Made by a program: the position numbers and the translations under genes. A stretch of 64,000 nt of DNA, taken from positions 186,001 to 250,000 of the forward strand of contig NZ_CP048021.1 of assembly GCF_010092505.1 (NCBI RefSeq), in the 5' to 3' direction. Of the stretch, positions 1-8,149 are shown piece after piece. The notes under the pieces were generated by a model. That model was given only the letters and a program-made list of their open reading frames with translations. It had not been told where the DNA came from and did no database searches. The stretch's first letter is position 1. The number at the start of each line of letters is the position of its first letter. The stretch is from Virgibacillus sp. MSP4-1 (GTDB taxonomy: Bacteria > Bacillota > Bacilli > Bacillales > Alkalibacillaceae).

Positions 1-1131
1 TCTTTATATTATAAGGTGATAAAGCTTCAGGATGAGGAGAGACAGAGAAAAAAGGTCAAGGACAGCCTGGCCGATATTAGAGGTAAGCTGCATAAACTGG
101 AAAAGCAGGCAAACGAAATGACAGGGCTATGCAGTCACAAAATGACAAAAACAGACGGAATATGGAAGGAATTAGCCCAGCTAAAAGAGAATGAATATAA
201 ACAAAGAGATCTTTTGAAACGGTTAAAAGAAGAGAGGGAGCAGGATCAAACGGAACTTAAGGAACTAAAGAATCAATTGGCTCCTTATATAGAAGAGCAA
301 AAGGACCTCTTTGTCAAAGCCCGAGTAACAGATGAAGAATCGTTTCTTGAAAAGGGGACATTAGTGCAAGAAAAACAACAACTGCGCATAAAACAAGAGG
401 AATGGCTCCACCATATTAAGATGGTTTTTGATTCGGAAGCAGAAAAGATTGTGAAGCAGTCCTTTGATTGGGATCATATACAACAGGAATTAGAGGAGAA
501 GCAGAGGAGAATAAAATTACTAGCAGAATCTATCGAAAGAAGCATTCAGGACATTGCTGATTTAAATGCTCAACGTCAGCAGCTGGAAAAGAATGAACAG
601 TTATCCTCCCTGCGTCATCAATTTGCATTTCAAAAAAATAAATTAAGGGAACAGGTAAAGGAATGGATGGTCTATAAAGCAGCTGACTCCTTTCTGAAAA
701 GAACCAAACAGGTTTATCAGAACGAGTATTTACCTGATGTCATTGAAAAAGCTTCGTCGTATTTCAGGAGACTCACAGAAGGCAGGTATCTTCAAATGAT
801 TCCGCCTGCTGTTGATGATACGTTTAAAGCGGAGTCAGCTGACCATATACTTTATGATGTATCTGAATTATCTACTGGTACGACGGCACAGGCTTATGTT
901 TCTTTAAGATTAGCTCTTAGTGAAGGGATGAATGACCGTCATGGTGTTCCATTTTTAGTAGATGATGCATTTGTCCATTATGACAATTCCCGAAAACAGG
1001 AAATGTTAGCGATTATTCATGAAATCAGTCAGAGACAGCAGATTATTTATTTCACATTTAATCAAAATGACGACCGTGATCAGGGCAATAAGGTAGTAAA
1101 TCTGGAAAATCCGGAAATTTCATTGCTATAA
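1..1131 (+). CDS. yhaN: YhaN/SbcE-type ATPase, C-terminal part (cut by window edge)
   Basis: The frame is open from base 1, so only the last 376 residues of a much larger protein are visible; YhaN is about 960 residues in B. subtilis. Members are Rad50/SMC-like ATPases acting on DNA with the YhaO phosphoesterase. About the first 230 visible residues are a charged, heptad-rich coiled coil. An ABC-type signature ELSTGT lies about 88 residues from the end, followed by Walker B FLVDDAF and a final strand IIYFTFNQ. The Walker A half lies upstream of the window. Being followed by yhaM and yhaL, as in Bacillus, supports the name. The identification is firm; nothing can be said of its start. Confidence 0.9.
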   Translation, partial: SLYYKVIKLQDEERQRKKVKDSLADIRGKLHKLEKQANEMTGLCSHKMTKTDGIWKELAQLKENEYKQRDLLKRLKEEREQDQTELKELKNQLAPYIEEQKDLFVKARVTDEESFLEKGTLVQEKQQLRIKQEEWLHHIKMVFDSEAEKIVKQSFDWDHIQQELEEKQRRIKLLAESIERSIQDIADLNAQRQQLEKNEQLSSLRHQFAFQKNKLREQVKEWMVYKAADSFLKRTKQVYQNEYLPDVIEKASSYFRRLTEGRYLQMIPPAVDDTFKAESADHILYDVSELSTGTTAQAYVSLRLALSEGMNDRHGVPFLVDDAFVHYDNSRKQEMLAIIHEISQRQQIIYFTFNQNDDRDQGNKVVNLENPEISLL

Positions 1132-1205
1132 ATTCGCACAACCAATGGAATCGTGGTAAAATATTTTCAGAAATAGGCTTGGCTGAAGGCTTGGAGGGTT
1201 TCAAG

Positions 1206-1775
1206 TTGAGTAAACATGAAACAAATAGAGAAGATTGGGAAAAACATGAAGAAACATTAGAAAAATTTATCCAGGTGATTGCAAAAAATATGAGTTTATA
1301 CGGGATCACAACATCGGTGGGCCGTTTGTATGGGACTCTTTATTTTTCTAATGAACCTATGACACTGGATAATATGCGTGATGCTTTAAAAATGAGTAAG
1401 ACCAGCATGTCTACTGGTGTACGTGCTTTGTCCGAAATGAAGATGGTGGAGCCGTCCTTTAAAAAGGGAATGCGTAAAGATTTATATAAATCCGAAGAGG
1501 ATTGGTATAAGTCCTTTACTTCTCTCTTCGGAAATCGCTGGCGACATCATACTGAAACAAATATTGAGGAAGCTGACGAAACCATACATGAATTGGAAAG
1601 ACTTAAGCAGCAGACCGATGATGCAGAGCTTAAGAAAACCATTAATTATGATATAGAAAAGCTTGAATATGCTAAAAATTATTATTCCTGGCTTATGAAA
1701 TTCATTCGTGTGGTTGAAACAGGTGAAATCTTTGAATATGTTCCAAGAGAAAAAAACGACGGAACGAGTGAATAA
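1206..1775 (+). CDS. GbsR-family MarR-like transcriptional regulator
   Basis: This 189-residue protein belongs to the GbsR/OpcR family, choline- or osmoprotectant-linked winged-helix repressors of about 180 residues. The HTH segment near residues 60-80 contains [13 protein letters not shown], the family hallmark, preceded by SVGRLYG and followed by KGMRKDLY. The C-terminal half is a helical dimerisation region. TTG at 1206 is chosen because GGAGGG lies seven bases upstream; the in-frame GTG at 1179 has no such site. It is separated from yhaM by only a few bases and may be co-transcribed with it. No choline oxidation genes are nearby, so its target is unknown. A second paralogue lies at 11369-11854. 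Confidence 0.85.
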   Translation: MSKHETNREDWEKHEETLEKFIQVIAKNMSLYGITTSVGRLYGTLYFSNEPMTLDNMRDALKMSKTSMSTGVRALSEMKMVEPSFKKGMRKDLYKSEEDWYKSFTSLFGNRWRHHTETNIEEADETIHELERLKQQTDDAELKKTINYDIEKLEYAKNYYSWLMKFIRVVETGEIFEYVPREKNDGTSE

Positions 1776-1798
1776 AAATTATGGATTTTGGGAGAGGG

Positions 1799-2755
1799 AT
1801 GGAATTGTTAAAAGAAATTGGCTATGTCGAAGTTGGTCAGCCCTTTGAAGGATTTTTACTGATAAAATCAGCCACAAAAGGTGTTGCCAGTAATGGTAAA
1901 CCGTTTTTAACGCTAATTTTGCAGGACAGCTCTGGTGAAATAGAAGCTAAACTCTGGGAAGCTACAGAAGAAGATGAAAAGACGTTTACACAAGAGCAAA
2001 TCGTGAAGGTTGCAGGGGATATCAGCCAGTTTCGGGGAAAACCTCAGCTCAGAATCCAGCAGATTCGTCCTTCCCAGCCGACTGATGGAGTACGGTTGCA
2101 GGATTTTCTCGCAAAAGCACCTGTTGAAGTCAACCAGTTGGAAGAACGATTAACAGAAGCAATCTTTGAAATGGAAAATCCGAATATACAGAGAATTGTA
2201 CGGTACTTTATTAAGAAGTATGAAAAGGAATTATTCCTGTTCCCGGCAGCTGTAAAAAATCATCATGAATATGTTTCAGGACTGGCTCATCATATTTGTT
2301 CCATGCTGAATATCGCGAGAGACCTAAAACATCAATATGATGATATTAATCAGGACTTACTTTATGCAGGCATTATTCTGCATGATTTAGGAAAGATTAC
2401 CGAATTATCAGGTCCGGCAGCTCCGAATTACACTACGGAAGGAAAACTATTAGGCCATATTTCTATTATGGCTGAAGAAATAGGCAAGGCTGCTGAAGAA
2501 TTAGGTATTGATGGGGAAGAAGTTTTATTATTGAAACATATGATTTTGTCTCATCACAGTAAAGGGGAGTGGGGAAGTCCCAAACCCCCTCTGATAAGAG
2601 AAGCAGAGGTCCTTCATTTAATAGATTTAATTGATGCAAAGATGAATATGATGAACCGGGCACTTCAGAAAACTAAACCAGGTGAATTTTCGGAACGAAT
2701 TTTTGCGTTGGATAATCGGAGCTTTTACCGCCCTGTATTTGAAAAAAAGGATTAG
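1799..2755 (+). CDS. yhaM: 3'-5' exoribonuclease YhaM
   Basis: YhaM is a metal-dependent 3'-to-5' exoribonuclease acting in RNA turnover. An OB-fold nucleic-acid domain occupies about residues 10-95 ([26 protein letters not shown]). An HD phosphohydrolase domain follows at about 155-300, with [18 protein letters not shown] and [15 protein letters not shown] supplying the metal-binding His and Asp. The length of 318 residues matches the 314 of B. subtilis. Starts at 1781, 1799 and TTG 1805 share the frame; 1799 best matches the homologue's N-terminus and has GGAGAGGG directly before it, which is close spacing. It sits between the regulator and yhaL in one direction. Confidence 0.95.
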   Translation: MELLKEIGYVEVGQPFEGFLLIKSATKGVASNGKPFLTLILQDSSGEIEAKLWEATEEDEKTFTQEQIVKVAGDISQFRGKPQLRIQQIRPSQPTDGVRLQDFLAKAPVEVNQLEERLTEAIFEMENPNIQRIVRYFIKKYEKELFLFPAAVKNHHEYVSGLAHHICSMLNIARDLKHQYDDINQDLLYAGIILHDLGKITELSGPAAPNYTTEGKLLGHISIMAEEIGKAAEELGIDGEEVLLLKHMILSHHSKGEWGSPKPPLIREAEVLHLIDLIDAKMNMMNRALQKTKPGEFSERIFALDNRSFYRPVFEKKD

Positions 2756-2821
2756 TTCTATTTTTTCTTGTACAGGCATAGGTTTGTACAAAAGGCAGAT
2801 GAAGAAGGGGAGATTCATGTC

Positions 2822-3046
2822 ATGATGATTGGTCCATTTCCATGGTGGATTGCGGTTATCATTGGTCTGATTATTTTTAGCGGATATATGGCTTTCCGTG
2901 CGATTCGTTCTGAAATGAGATTAGAGCAGGAATTTATTGAAAAAGAAGGCAAAGTTTATATGGACCGGATTGAGGAAGAGAGAAAACGTAAGGAAGAGAC
3001 AAGTCAATCAGGAAAACGCGAGGATGAAGTCCAGTCCATAAGTTGA
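2822..3046 (+). CDS. yhaL: Sporulation protein YhaL
   Basis: This 74-residue protein has one N-terminal transmembrane helix (WWIAVIIGLIIFSGY, residues about 8-24) followed by a basic/acidic helical tail rich in Glu, Arg and Lys. That is the layout of YhaL, a small sporulation-associated membrane protein of about 70 residues. The ATG at 2822 has AAGGGGAG nine bases upstream. It lies 66 bases after yhaM and ends in a strong bidirectional terminator shared with prsA. The biochemical function is unknown. Confidence 0.85.
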   Translation: MMIGPFPWWIAVIIGLIIFSGYMAFRAIRSEMRLEQEFIEKEGKVYMDRIEEERKRKEETSQSGKREDEVQSIS

Positions 3047-3089
3047 AAAAGCCTTGCTAAACCATTTATGGTTAGCAAGGCTTTTTTTT
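3046..3089. terminator. Bidirectional terminator yhaL/prsA
   Basis: The arms AAAAAGCCTTGCTAA and TTAGCAAGGCTTTTTTTT flank a short loop, with A runs on the left and T runs on the right. It therefore works as an intrinsic terminator for both convergent genes. Confidence 0.9.
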
Positions 3090-3103
3090 GGGCATCTGTT
3101 TAC

Positions 3104-4069
3104 TTATTCATTATTCTTGCTTTCTTCGTTATCAGAGCTGTTTTCTTTATTGTCGCCACTTTCACTATTTTGACTATCTCCGTTGTTACCACTTTCTTTA
3201 TTCAGGTTAAACATGCCCTTATATTCGTCTATTTTGACATCAATTTTTGCATCCGTAATCATTTGTCGCAGGTTTTCCTGTGCCTTTTGTAGTTGTTTCT
3301 GATCTGATTGTAATTTCTCTTTGGCCAGTGTATTTTTGATATCCTCTTTCATATCTTTCAGAGGATCAATTTCTTCTTTAACATCACGCTTGTCTGTCAC
3401 TTTAATTACGTGCCAGCCGTGTGTTGTTTGTACAGGTTCACTGATTTCTCCTGGTTCAAGATCAAATGCAGCATCTTTAAATGGAGCTACATATTGGTCG
3501 GTAATTTTAATGAAACCGTAAGATCCGCCTTTCTTAGCAGAGCCCGGGTCCTGGGAATTCTCCTCTGCTAACTTAGCAAAGTCCGCTCCGTTATTGAGCT
3601 TGTCAATTAGTTCCTGTGCTTTCTTCTTTTCCTTAACCAGAATATGACTGACTTCCACTTCATATTGCATACGGTTATAACGTTTCTGAACAGCCTCATC
3701 TGAAACTTCTATGCCATCAATTAACGCTTGTTCCTGAAGCTTCATTTGTTTTACATATTCACGATAATCCTCTTCGTTCTTAAAATTTTGCTGCTGCAAA
3801 TACATGGAAAAGGAATCGCCATATTGTTCCTTTTCTTTTTTAATTTGAGCATCGACTTGATCTTTAACATCATATTTTTCTTCAAGAATCTGTGTAATCA
3901 CCATATTATTTAAAACACTTTGACCTGCTTTTGATTTCAATTCTTCATAAAATTCACTTTTTGTAATGTTACCGGCTTCTGATTCCACTACAACCTCTCC
4001 ATCTTGAGAGCAAGCTGCAAGGGCTAGTACAAATACAGCCATGATGGATGCAATGGCAAGTTTTTTCAT
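3104..4069 (-). CDS. prsA: Foldase lipoprotein PrsA (peptidyl-prolyl isomerase)
   Basis: PrsA is an essential or near-essential extracytoplasmic foldase that helps secreted proteins, including penicillin-binding proteins, fold at the membrane surface. The 321-residue product starts with a signal peptide ending in the lipobox LALAAC, so Cys20 is the lipidated residue. A parvulin (PpiC) domain spans about 135-235 (VSHILVKEKKKA, NSQDPGSAKKGGSYGF, TTHGWHVIKVTDKR). Helical chaperone segments flank it. The last 35 residues are a low-complexity Asn/Ser/Glu/Asp tail, a common addition in salt-tolerant species. It faces yhaL across a shared terminator. Confidence 0.97.
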   Translation of the reverse strand: MKKLAIASIMAVFVLALAACSQDGEVVVESEAGNITKSEFYEELKSKAGQSVLNNMVITQILEEKYDVKDQVDAQIKKEKEQYGDSFSMYLQQQNFKNEEDYREYVKQMKLQEQALIDGIEVSDEAVQKRYNRMQYEVEVSHILVKEKKKAQELIDKLNNGADFAKLAEENSQDPGSAKKGGSYGFIKITDQYVAPFKDAAFDLEPGEISEPVQTTHGWHVIKVTDKRDVKEEIDPLKDMKEDIKNTLAKEKLQSDQKQLQKAQENLRQMITDAKIDVKIDEYKGMFNLNKESGNNGDSQNSESGDNKENSSDNEESKNNE

Positions 4070-4383
4070 GTTAACACTCCTAATCCTTGTTCATTAATAA
4101 TTGTCTTTCAACAATATAACATATTTTTTCAGTAATACATAGTTAAAATACCATTTTGAAATGTATCACGTATTATCTGGCCGTAATACTCCACATCAAG
4201 TTTAAGGATAGCCTAACGAGACAAAGTTGGGGATCTTCGGCCAGAAAAACATGATTGCTCCACTGATGGAAGTTCCATTTTAATTTATTGTGGGTAAAAA
4301 TTTTTTATTTTTAGGGAAGTGCCTACTCAAAATGGTAAACAGATACATAGGGTGAAAGTGTAAATATTTAAGGAGGTGCTCAT
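4070..4383. other. Gap between prsA and the YjcZ-type gene
   Basis: This 314-base gap holds the leftward prsA upstream region, a degenerate copy of repeat family B (about 4163-4282), and the ribosome site AAGGAGGTG of the small gene at 4384. No longer protein-coding frame is convincing. Confidence 0.6.
4163..4282. repeat. Repeat family B, degenerate full-length copy
   Basis: It shares the end TATCACGTATTATCTGGCC and the other end CCACTGATGGAAGTTCCATT with copies at 15478, 20792, 52303 and 52733. The internal hairpin arms are mutated compared with the 52733 copy, so this looks like an old copy. Confidence 0.75.
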
Positions 4384-4476
4384 ATGGGTTACGGAGGATA
4401 TGGATACGGTAGCGGTTTTGCGTTAATTGTTGTGTTGTTTATTCTATTGATTATTGTTGGTGCGGCCTGGTACTAA
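4384..4476 (+). CDS. YjcZ-family small sporulation-type membrane peptide
   Basis: The product is 30 residues: a Gly/Tyr-rich head (MGYGGYGYGSGF) followed by one hydrophobic helix (ALIVVLFILLIIVGAAW) and a terminal Tyr. This is the pattern of the YjcZ family of tiny sporulation proteins, often present in several copies per Bacillaceae genome. A near-perfect ribosome site AAGGAGGTG sits seven bases before the ATG, and a terminator follows at 4551. The function is unknown; the family call rests on composition and length. Confidence 0.85.
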   Translation: MGYGGYGYGSGFALIVVLFILLIIVGAAWY

Positions 4477-4550
4477 ACAAAATTTATCAGGCCCCAACGT
4501 AAAGATACTTCATCATCCAGCGATCGAATTACGAAAGTCCAAAGGGGGAT

Positions 4551-4588
4551 AAAAAAAGGGGAAGCCTGATTTGGCTTCCCCTTTTTTA
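4551..4588 (+). terminator. Terminator after YjcZ-type gene
   Basis: The arms AAAAGGGGAAGCC and GGCTTCCCCTTTTTT with a five-base loop form a strong intrinsic terminator. A runs on the left make it usable from the other strand too. Confidence 0.85.
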
Positions 4589-4670
4589 TGATGTTTTGTA
4601 TGAAATAGCGTAAATCTCTGGTGCTTTCCCTGATCAAAAGCTGTCTAATCCCGCATGGTCTGACCAAGGC

Positions 4671-4807
4671 CCCTCCGCTTATCTATTGTCCAGCTGCGGC
4701 TCCCAGGTCCAAGCGGTCATAAGCAGAATACCCTCTATGGCCAAAAGCAGCCATTCCGGATATTCTGCTTATGCCGTCGGGCCTAACCGGTCGCCTCCGC
4801 TTGTCTA
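4671..4807. repeat. Repeat family A, full copy
   Basis: This imperfect palindrome runs from CTCCGCTTATCTATTGTCC to CGGTCGCCTCCGCTTGTCTA. The arms CATAAGCAGAATA and TATTCTGCTTATG pair perfectly over 13 bases around a loop of about 30. Related copies lie at 17456, 34788, 52395 and 59497. The right end supplies the stop codon (TAG on the minus strand, 4805-4807) of the small gene at 4805-4987. Confidence 0.85.
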
Positions 4808-4987
4808 ACCTAAATACAATACTTCTATATAGGAGGAGATAAGCAGGATCGTGATGGAGATGTTTATCGTTTTGAATACTTTATGGGATTTATCATTGGA
4901 CATTTCGGTTTTTAAGCATAACGAATACGTTAATGAATTGAAAATATATAAAGTAAATAATGCAAATGGTACATAAAATAACAGCAT
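4805..4987 (-). CDS. Small two-helix membrane protein, unknown
   Basis: I do not recognise this 60-residue protein. It has two hydrophobic stretches (about residues 2-22 and 45-58) separated by a polar, Lys-rich loop, so it is probably a two-helix membrane protein. A good ribosome site GGGAGG lies seven bases before the ATG at 4987, which favours a real gene. Its stop codon lies in the end of a family A repeat, so the original C-terminus may have been altered by the insertion. Confidence 0.6.
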   Translation of the reverse strand: MLLFYVPFALFTLYIFNSLTYSLCLKTEMSNDKSHKVFKTINISITILLISSYIEVLYLG

Positions 4988-5152
4988 ATTTCTCCCTCCC
5001 GTGCATACCTATTGTCTAACTGTGGCACCTGGGTAAAAGCTTGTCATTGTGTGAGAGATGCTTTTTCTGTCTGCCTTGTCCGGTGCCTGCACTTTTAAAA
5101 TCACTTTATCAAAAAATATGATGATTGAACAGATATAATGATAAGGAAATGG

Positions 5153-5182
5153 AAAAGCACCCTTGACCAGGGTGCTATTTTT
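5153..5182. terminator. Terminator of the DUF3267-type gene
   Basis: The arms AAAAGCACCCT and AGGGTGCTATTTT with a five-base loop overlap the stop codon of the minus-strand gene starting at 5717. It can act on both strands. Confidence 0.8.
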
Positions 5183-5717
5183 GAATCAGTATATCATACC
5201 CATCTTTCGCATTTTCAATTTTGCATTTTTTCGGAGCTTTTAAAAACTGCTTACAATAATAAAAGTCCTTTAATGATAATCCGATATTAAAAGCTGTGAA
5301 CAAGAGTATATAAGGATAATAGTCTGCAAGAACAAACCCGGCAATTAGTGCTGGAATAGTAAGGAAAAGGGTAGGTCCAAGCCACATAAATATAGAAACC
5401 TTTTTAGATAAGGAGGACTTTGGTTTAACCATAAGAGCTGGCACGAACCGCAGTACTACGCTCCAGTTAATCTTTGTTCGTTTATAGCAGAGAATTAATG
5501 GAATAACATGTGCCATTTGATGAACAGTAGGTAAAGTGAATAAAATAATTAATAAAGGTATAAATCCATGATCTTTTATCAGGGCATCCTGATGATAAAT
5601 CGAATAAGGTAAAAAGAGAATGATAAATGAGAAGAAGGCAAGAAAGCTTGACATTAAATAAAGTCTGCCTAATCCAAATTCTCTTGAAACGTTAACGGTT
5701 TTCCAGCAATTGTTCAT
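5175..5717 (-). CDS. DUF3267-type membrane protein (YhaJ-like), HQxxH
   Basis: The 180-residue product has four hydrophobic segments (about 20-40, 50-70, 110-130, 135-150). It carries VHQMAHVIP at the position where many DUF3267 proteins have a zinc-protease-like HExxH. The Glu is replaced by Gln here, so a peptidase activity looks doubtful. The ATG at 5717 is chosen because AAGGGGGGG precedes it; an upstream in-frame start at 5771 has no ribosome site. The place near hpr matches an uncharacterised membrane gene of that region in Bacillus. Function unknown. Confidence 0.7.
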   Translation of the reverse strand: MNNCWKTVNVSREFGLGRLYLMSSFLAFFSFIILFLPYSIYHQDALIKDHGFIPLLIILFTLPTVHQMAHVIPLILCYKRTKINWSVVLRFVPALMVKPKSSLSKKVSIFMWLGPTLFLTIPALIAGFVLADYYPYILLFTAFNIGLSLKDFYYCKQFLKAPKKCKIENAKDGYDILIQK

Positions 5718-5999
5718 TGCGGGTCCCCCCCTTACTACATGCTGTATTTTTTCTGAGTTCTTTATCCTCAAGGAATAATACTCGCTTTTTGAACGAAAAT
5801 CAATACCTTTTTCATCATAAAAATAAAAATTTTAAGCAGGCATTCATTACATGCAGTAAAAAACAATGGTTATGTAGGAAAACTCACTGAAAACGCGCAT
5901 TCTGGTTTCTTAAATCATGTAGTGTATAAAGAGGATAACACAACTGAAAATATTCTATGTCTCAACAGAAATAAAGTGTAAACATATGCCCATGTGATG

Positions 6000-6548
6000 T
6001 TATTTCACGGTGTCATTTTGATCTGTTACAGTCTCTTTTACAACATTTTGGATGGAACGATTGAAGATATCCATATATTCATCTCCATAAATATCCCGAA
6101 TGACTGCAATCAAATCCTGAAATTCCGGAAATTTTCCGTAGAGTTCCTGGAGCTTTAAGGAACCGTTTACAATTCGATTGTTATCAACATTATGAGTATC
6201 AAGGATTTCCTCCAACAGCTGATTTCCTTTTTGGGTGAGTTCCACATAGGTATTTCTTTTATCATTCTCTTTCTTTGAAAAGGTCAGCAGCCCGCGCTCT
6301 TCCAGCTTTTTTGAAAAGTTAAATGCTGTTGATACGTGCATAACTCCGAATTTGGATATTTCAGAGATGCTTGATCCTTTGAGATGATAGGCAATTAATA
6401 AAATATGATGTTCATTTATATTTAAGCCAAATGGTTTCACCCAATCCTGCCAGTCTTTTTCTATTGCTTTCCATAATGCTTTGCTAAGCTGTGTCATTTT
6501 ATGGCTGTATATCATCGCTTCTTCTATGGAATAACGCTCGCTACTCAT
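6000..6548 (-). CDS. hpr: MarR-family transition-state regulator Hpr (ScoC)
   Basis: Hpr/ScoC represses exoprotease, sporulation and peptide-transport genes during the transition state in B. subtilis. The 182-residue product keeps the very conserved core [36 protein letters not shown] and KRNTYVELT, covering the winged-helix domain at about residues 40-115. The C-terminal extension is shorter than the 203-residue B. subtilis protein. It stands alone, with about 280 bases of AT-rich sequence before the next minus-strand gene. Confidence 0.96.
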   Translation of the reverse strand: MSSERYSIEEAMIYSHKMTQLSKALWKAIEKDWQDWVKPFGLNINEHHILLIAYHLKGSSISEISKFGVMHVSTAFNFSKKLEERGLLTFSKKENDKRNTYVELTQKGNQLLEEILDTHNVDNNRIVNGSLKLQELYGKFPEFQDLIAVIRDIYGDEYMDIFNRSIQNVVKETVTDQNDTVK

Positions 6549-6644
6549 TCTATCACTCCCTATTATAATATTGCTTTGGTTCTATTATGCCAGTAATAAG
6601 GTGATTAATAAAGTTTATTTTTCGAAATATTTTTTAATCATAAT

Positions 6645-6682
6645 AAAAAGCATCAGATTGTGTCGGAACTAAATCTGATGCC
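6645..6682. terminator. Terminator of the sigma/anti-sigma operon
   Basis: The arms GCATCAGATT and AATCTGATGC pair perfectly. Read on the minus strand, the hairpin is followed by a T run, just after the anti-sigma stop codon. Confidence 0.85.
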
Positions 6683-6690
6683 TGCTCCTT

Positions 6691-7386
6691 TTATTGCAAA
6701 AGAGATTCGCTATTCAATTGTACAGCGCGGAATTCATAGCTGCTGATAGGGTTTTGGTTAAGCTGATTTTTCAGGATGAGCCGGTAAAATTCCCGCAATT
6801 CCTGATCCTTAACATAAATATATTGATGATCTTGATCCAGCTCAATGGACCCCTTTGTAATTGTCGAGTGATTGGTTTCGATGTCTGCTCTCACATGCTT
6901 TTCCAAGTCGTCATCAATATAGAGAATCATTTCTCTGCGGACCGGATTATACCATGCATAACCTTTATTATCTCCGCTGGATGTATGAATCAGATCATAA
7001 ATTTCCGTTTTAGTATCAATCACAAAGCTTTCGTTTTGATTTGCTGAATGTGTAGCTGTTTCATGCCCCGTCATTTTCCCCCCGGTAAACACCCCGGTTA
7101 TAAATAATAGGGCACCTATCGATACAGCAAGAATTCCTTTATACCAGGTTTTGAATTCTCTTTTTCGTTGGCGCTGGACTTCTGAAGACAGCTTGTTCCA
7201 AATAGATTTCTGCCGGGTTTCAGGAACCTCAACCTCTTCATTAAGAGTATGGGTCCAAAAGGAGAATAATTCCTGGCAATCCTGGCATACATCTAAATGC
7301 TCCTGAACTTTAATTTCTTCATTTTTGGGCAGTTCATGCTCAATAAAATCAATGATCTTTTCTTCGGACAAGTGGTTAGGCATCAT
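6691..7386 (-). CDS. Zinc-finger anti-sigma factor, membrane-anchored
   Basis: The 231-residue product has an N-terminal anti-sigma zinc-binding motif (His30, Cys34, Cys37 in HLDVCQDC) and one transmembrane helix at about 83-103 (ILAVSIGALLFITGVF). An extracytoplasmic domain of about 125 residues follows. It should bind and hold inactive the ECF sigma factor encoded just upstream; the two genes overlap by 11 bases. The ATG at 7386 follows AGAGGTG by six bases, better than GTG at 7395. The outer domain has no recognised fold here, so the signal is unknown. Confidence 0.88.
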   Translation of the reverse strand: MMPNHLSEEKIIDFIEHELPKNEEIKVQEHLDVCQDCQELFSFWTHTLNEEVEVPETRQKSIWNKLSSEVQRQRKREFKTWYKGILAVSIGALLFITGVFTGGKMTGHETATHSANQNESFVIDTKTEIYDLIHTSSGDNKGYAWYNPVRREMILYIDDDLEKHVRADIETNHSTITKGSIELDQDHQYIYVKDQELREFYRLILKNQLNQNPISSYEFRAVQLNSESLLQ

Positions 7387-7966
7387 GGCGATCACCTCTT
7401 TGTAAATCCTGTGGTGATAAATAATATTTCTTTAAATTTCTGATTCCATAACGGATCAGGGATTTGACCGTTCCTAACGGGCGATCTAACCTTTCTGCTG
7501 TTTCTTTATGAGACAGGGATTCGATATAGTTTAAGTAAATAGCCTGTCGCTGTGCAGGGGGCAGGTGCTGAAGGGCTTCCTTTAATTGTTTTTTGTCGTC
7601 ATTAGCTAAGGCAATGTCTTCTACACTTTGATCAGTGCTTTCCTTCTGATAGAGTAATTGCTCTTTTAAGATAACTCTGTCTTTTTTACGGATGTAATCA
7701 ATAGCCCTGCTTTTTGCCCGAACCGCCAGCCAGGATTTAACACTTCCGCGGGAGGGATGATAGCTATTTGCCTTACGATAGTATTCCAGAAATAAATCGT
7801 GACATAAATCAGATGTGTCCTCGCGATCTTTCAGGATGGAATAAACAATTTTGTAGATAAACTGGAAATAACGTTCATATAAAACTTTAAAGTCGTCCAG
7901 AGACCCCTTCTCAACCGCTTTTAATAATTCCTCATCCGTTTTCTCTTTCTCCAGCATCCATTTCAC
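7376..7966 (-). CDS. ECF-type RNA polymerase sigma factor
   Basis: This 196-residue group IV sigma factor has region 2 at about residues 25-95 (DLCHDLFLEYYRKA, SWLAVRAKSRAIDYIR) and region 4 at about 125-180 (LPPAQRQAIYLNYIESLSH, GTVKSLIRYGIRNLKKYY). Region 3 is absent, as expected for ECF factors. It is the first gene of a two-gene operon with its anti-sigma factor. A TTGACA/TATAAA promoter lies upstream, so basal transcription probably uses the housekeeping sigma. The divergent NEW3/ABC operon at 8150 is a candidate target, by position only. Confidence 0.92.
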   Translation of the reverse strand: MKWMLEKEKTDEELLKAVEKGSLDDFKVLYERYFQFIYKIVYSILKDREDTSDLCHDLFLEYYRKANSYHPSRGSVKSWLAVRAKSRAIDYIRKKDRVILKEQLLYQKESTDQSVEDIALANDDKKQLKEALQHLPPAQRQAIYLNYIESLSHKETAERLDRPLGTVKSLIRYGIRNLKKYYLSPQDLQRGDRHDA

Positions 7967-8001
7967 ATCCTATCCACATAGGTTAAATATCTCCTTTAAT
8001 A

Positions 8002-8031
8002 TTTATAAGAGGCAACTCAAATGTTTGTCAA
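8002..8031 (-). promoter_or_regulatory. SigA-type promoter of the ECF sigma operon
   Basis: On the minus strand, TTGACA (8031-8026) is followed after 18 bases by TATAAA (8007-8002), about 40 bases before the sigma gene start. Confidence 0.65.
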
Positions 8032-8050
8032 CTCTTTAGTGCTTTAAAGC

Positions 8051-8080
8051 ATGTGGGGACAGTCCCCAAAAATTTAAAAA
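8051..8080. repeat. GGGGACAGTCCC short repeat, copy 1
   Basis: GTGGGGACAGTCCCC followed by AAAAATTTAAAAAA is shared, with few changes, with 33601-33628. The core is a palindrome, and a related CGGGGACG lies about 40 bases on. It resembles a REP-like sequence; no partner transposase is in view. Confidence 0.55.
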
Positions 8081-8149
8081 AGGTAAATCCAATCCCAAAA
8101 CGGGGACGTATTAATAAAAAATTAATACAAAATAAACAGGGAGGAATAT

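Noticed and set aside
1058-1309. Antisense frames overlapping well-supported genes throughout the window
   Set aside because: They lack ribosome sites and family motifs and lie opposite conserved genes; treated as chance frames.
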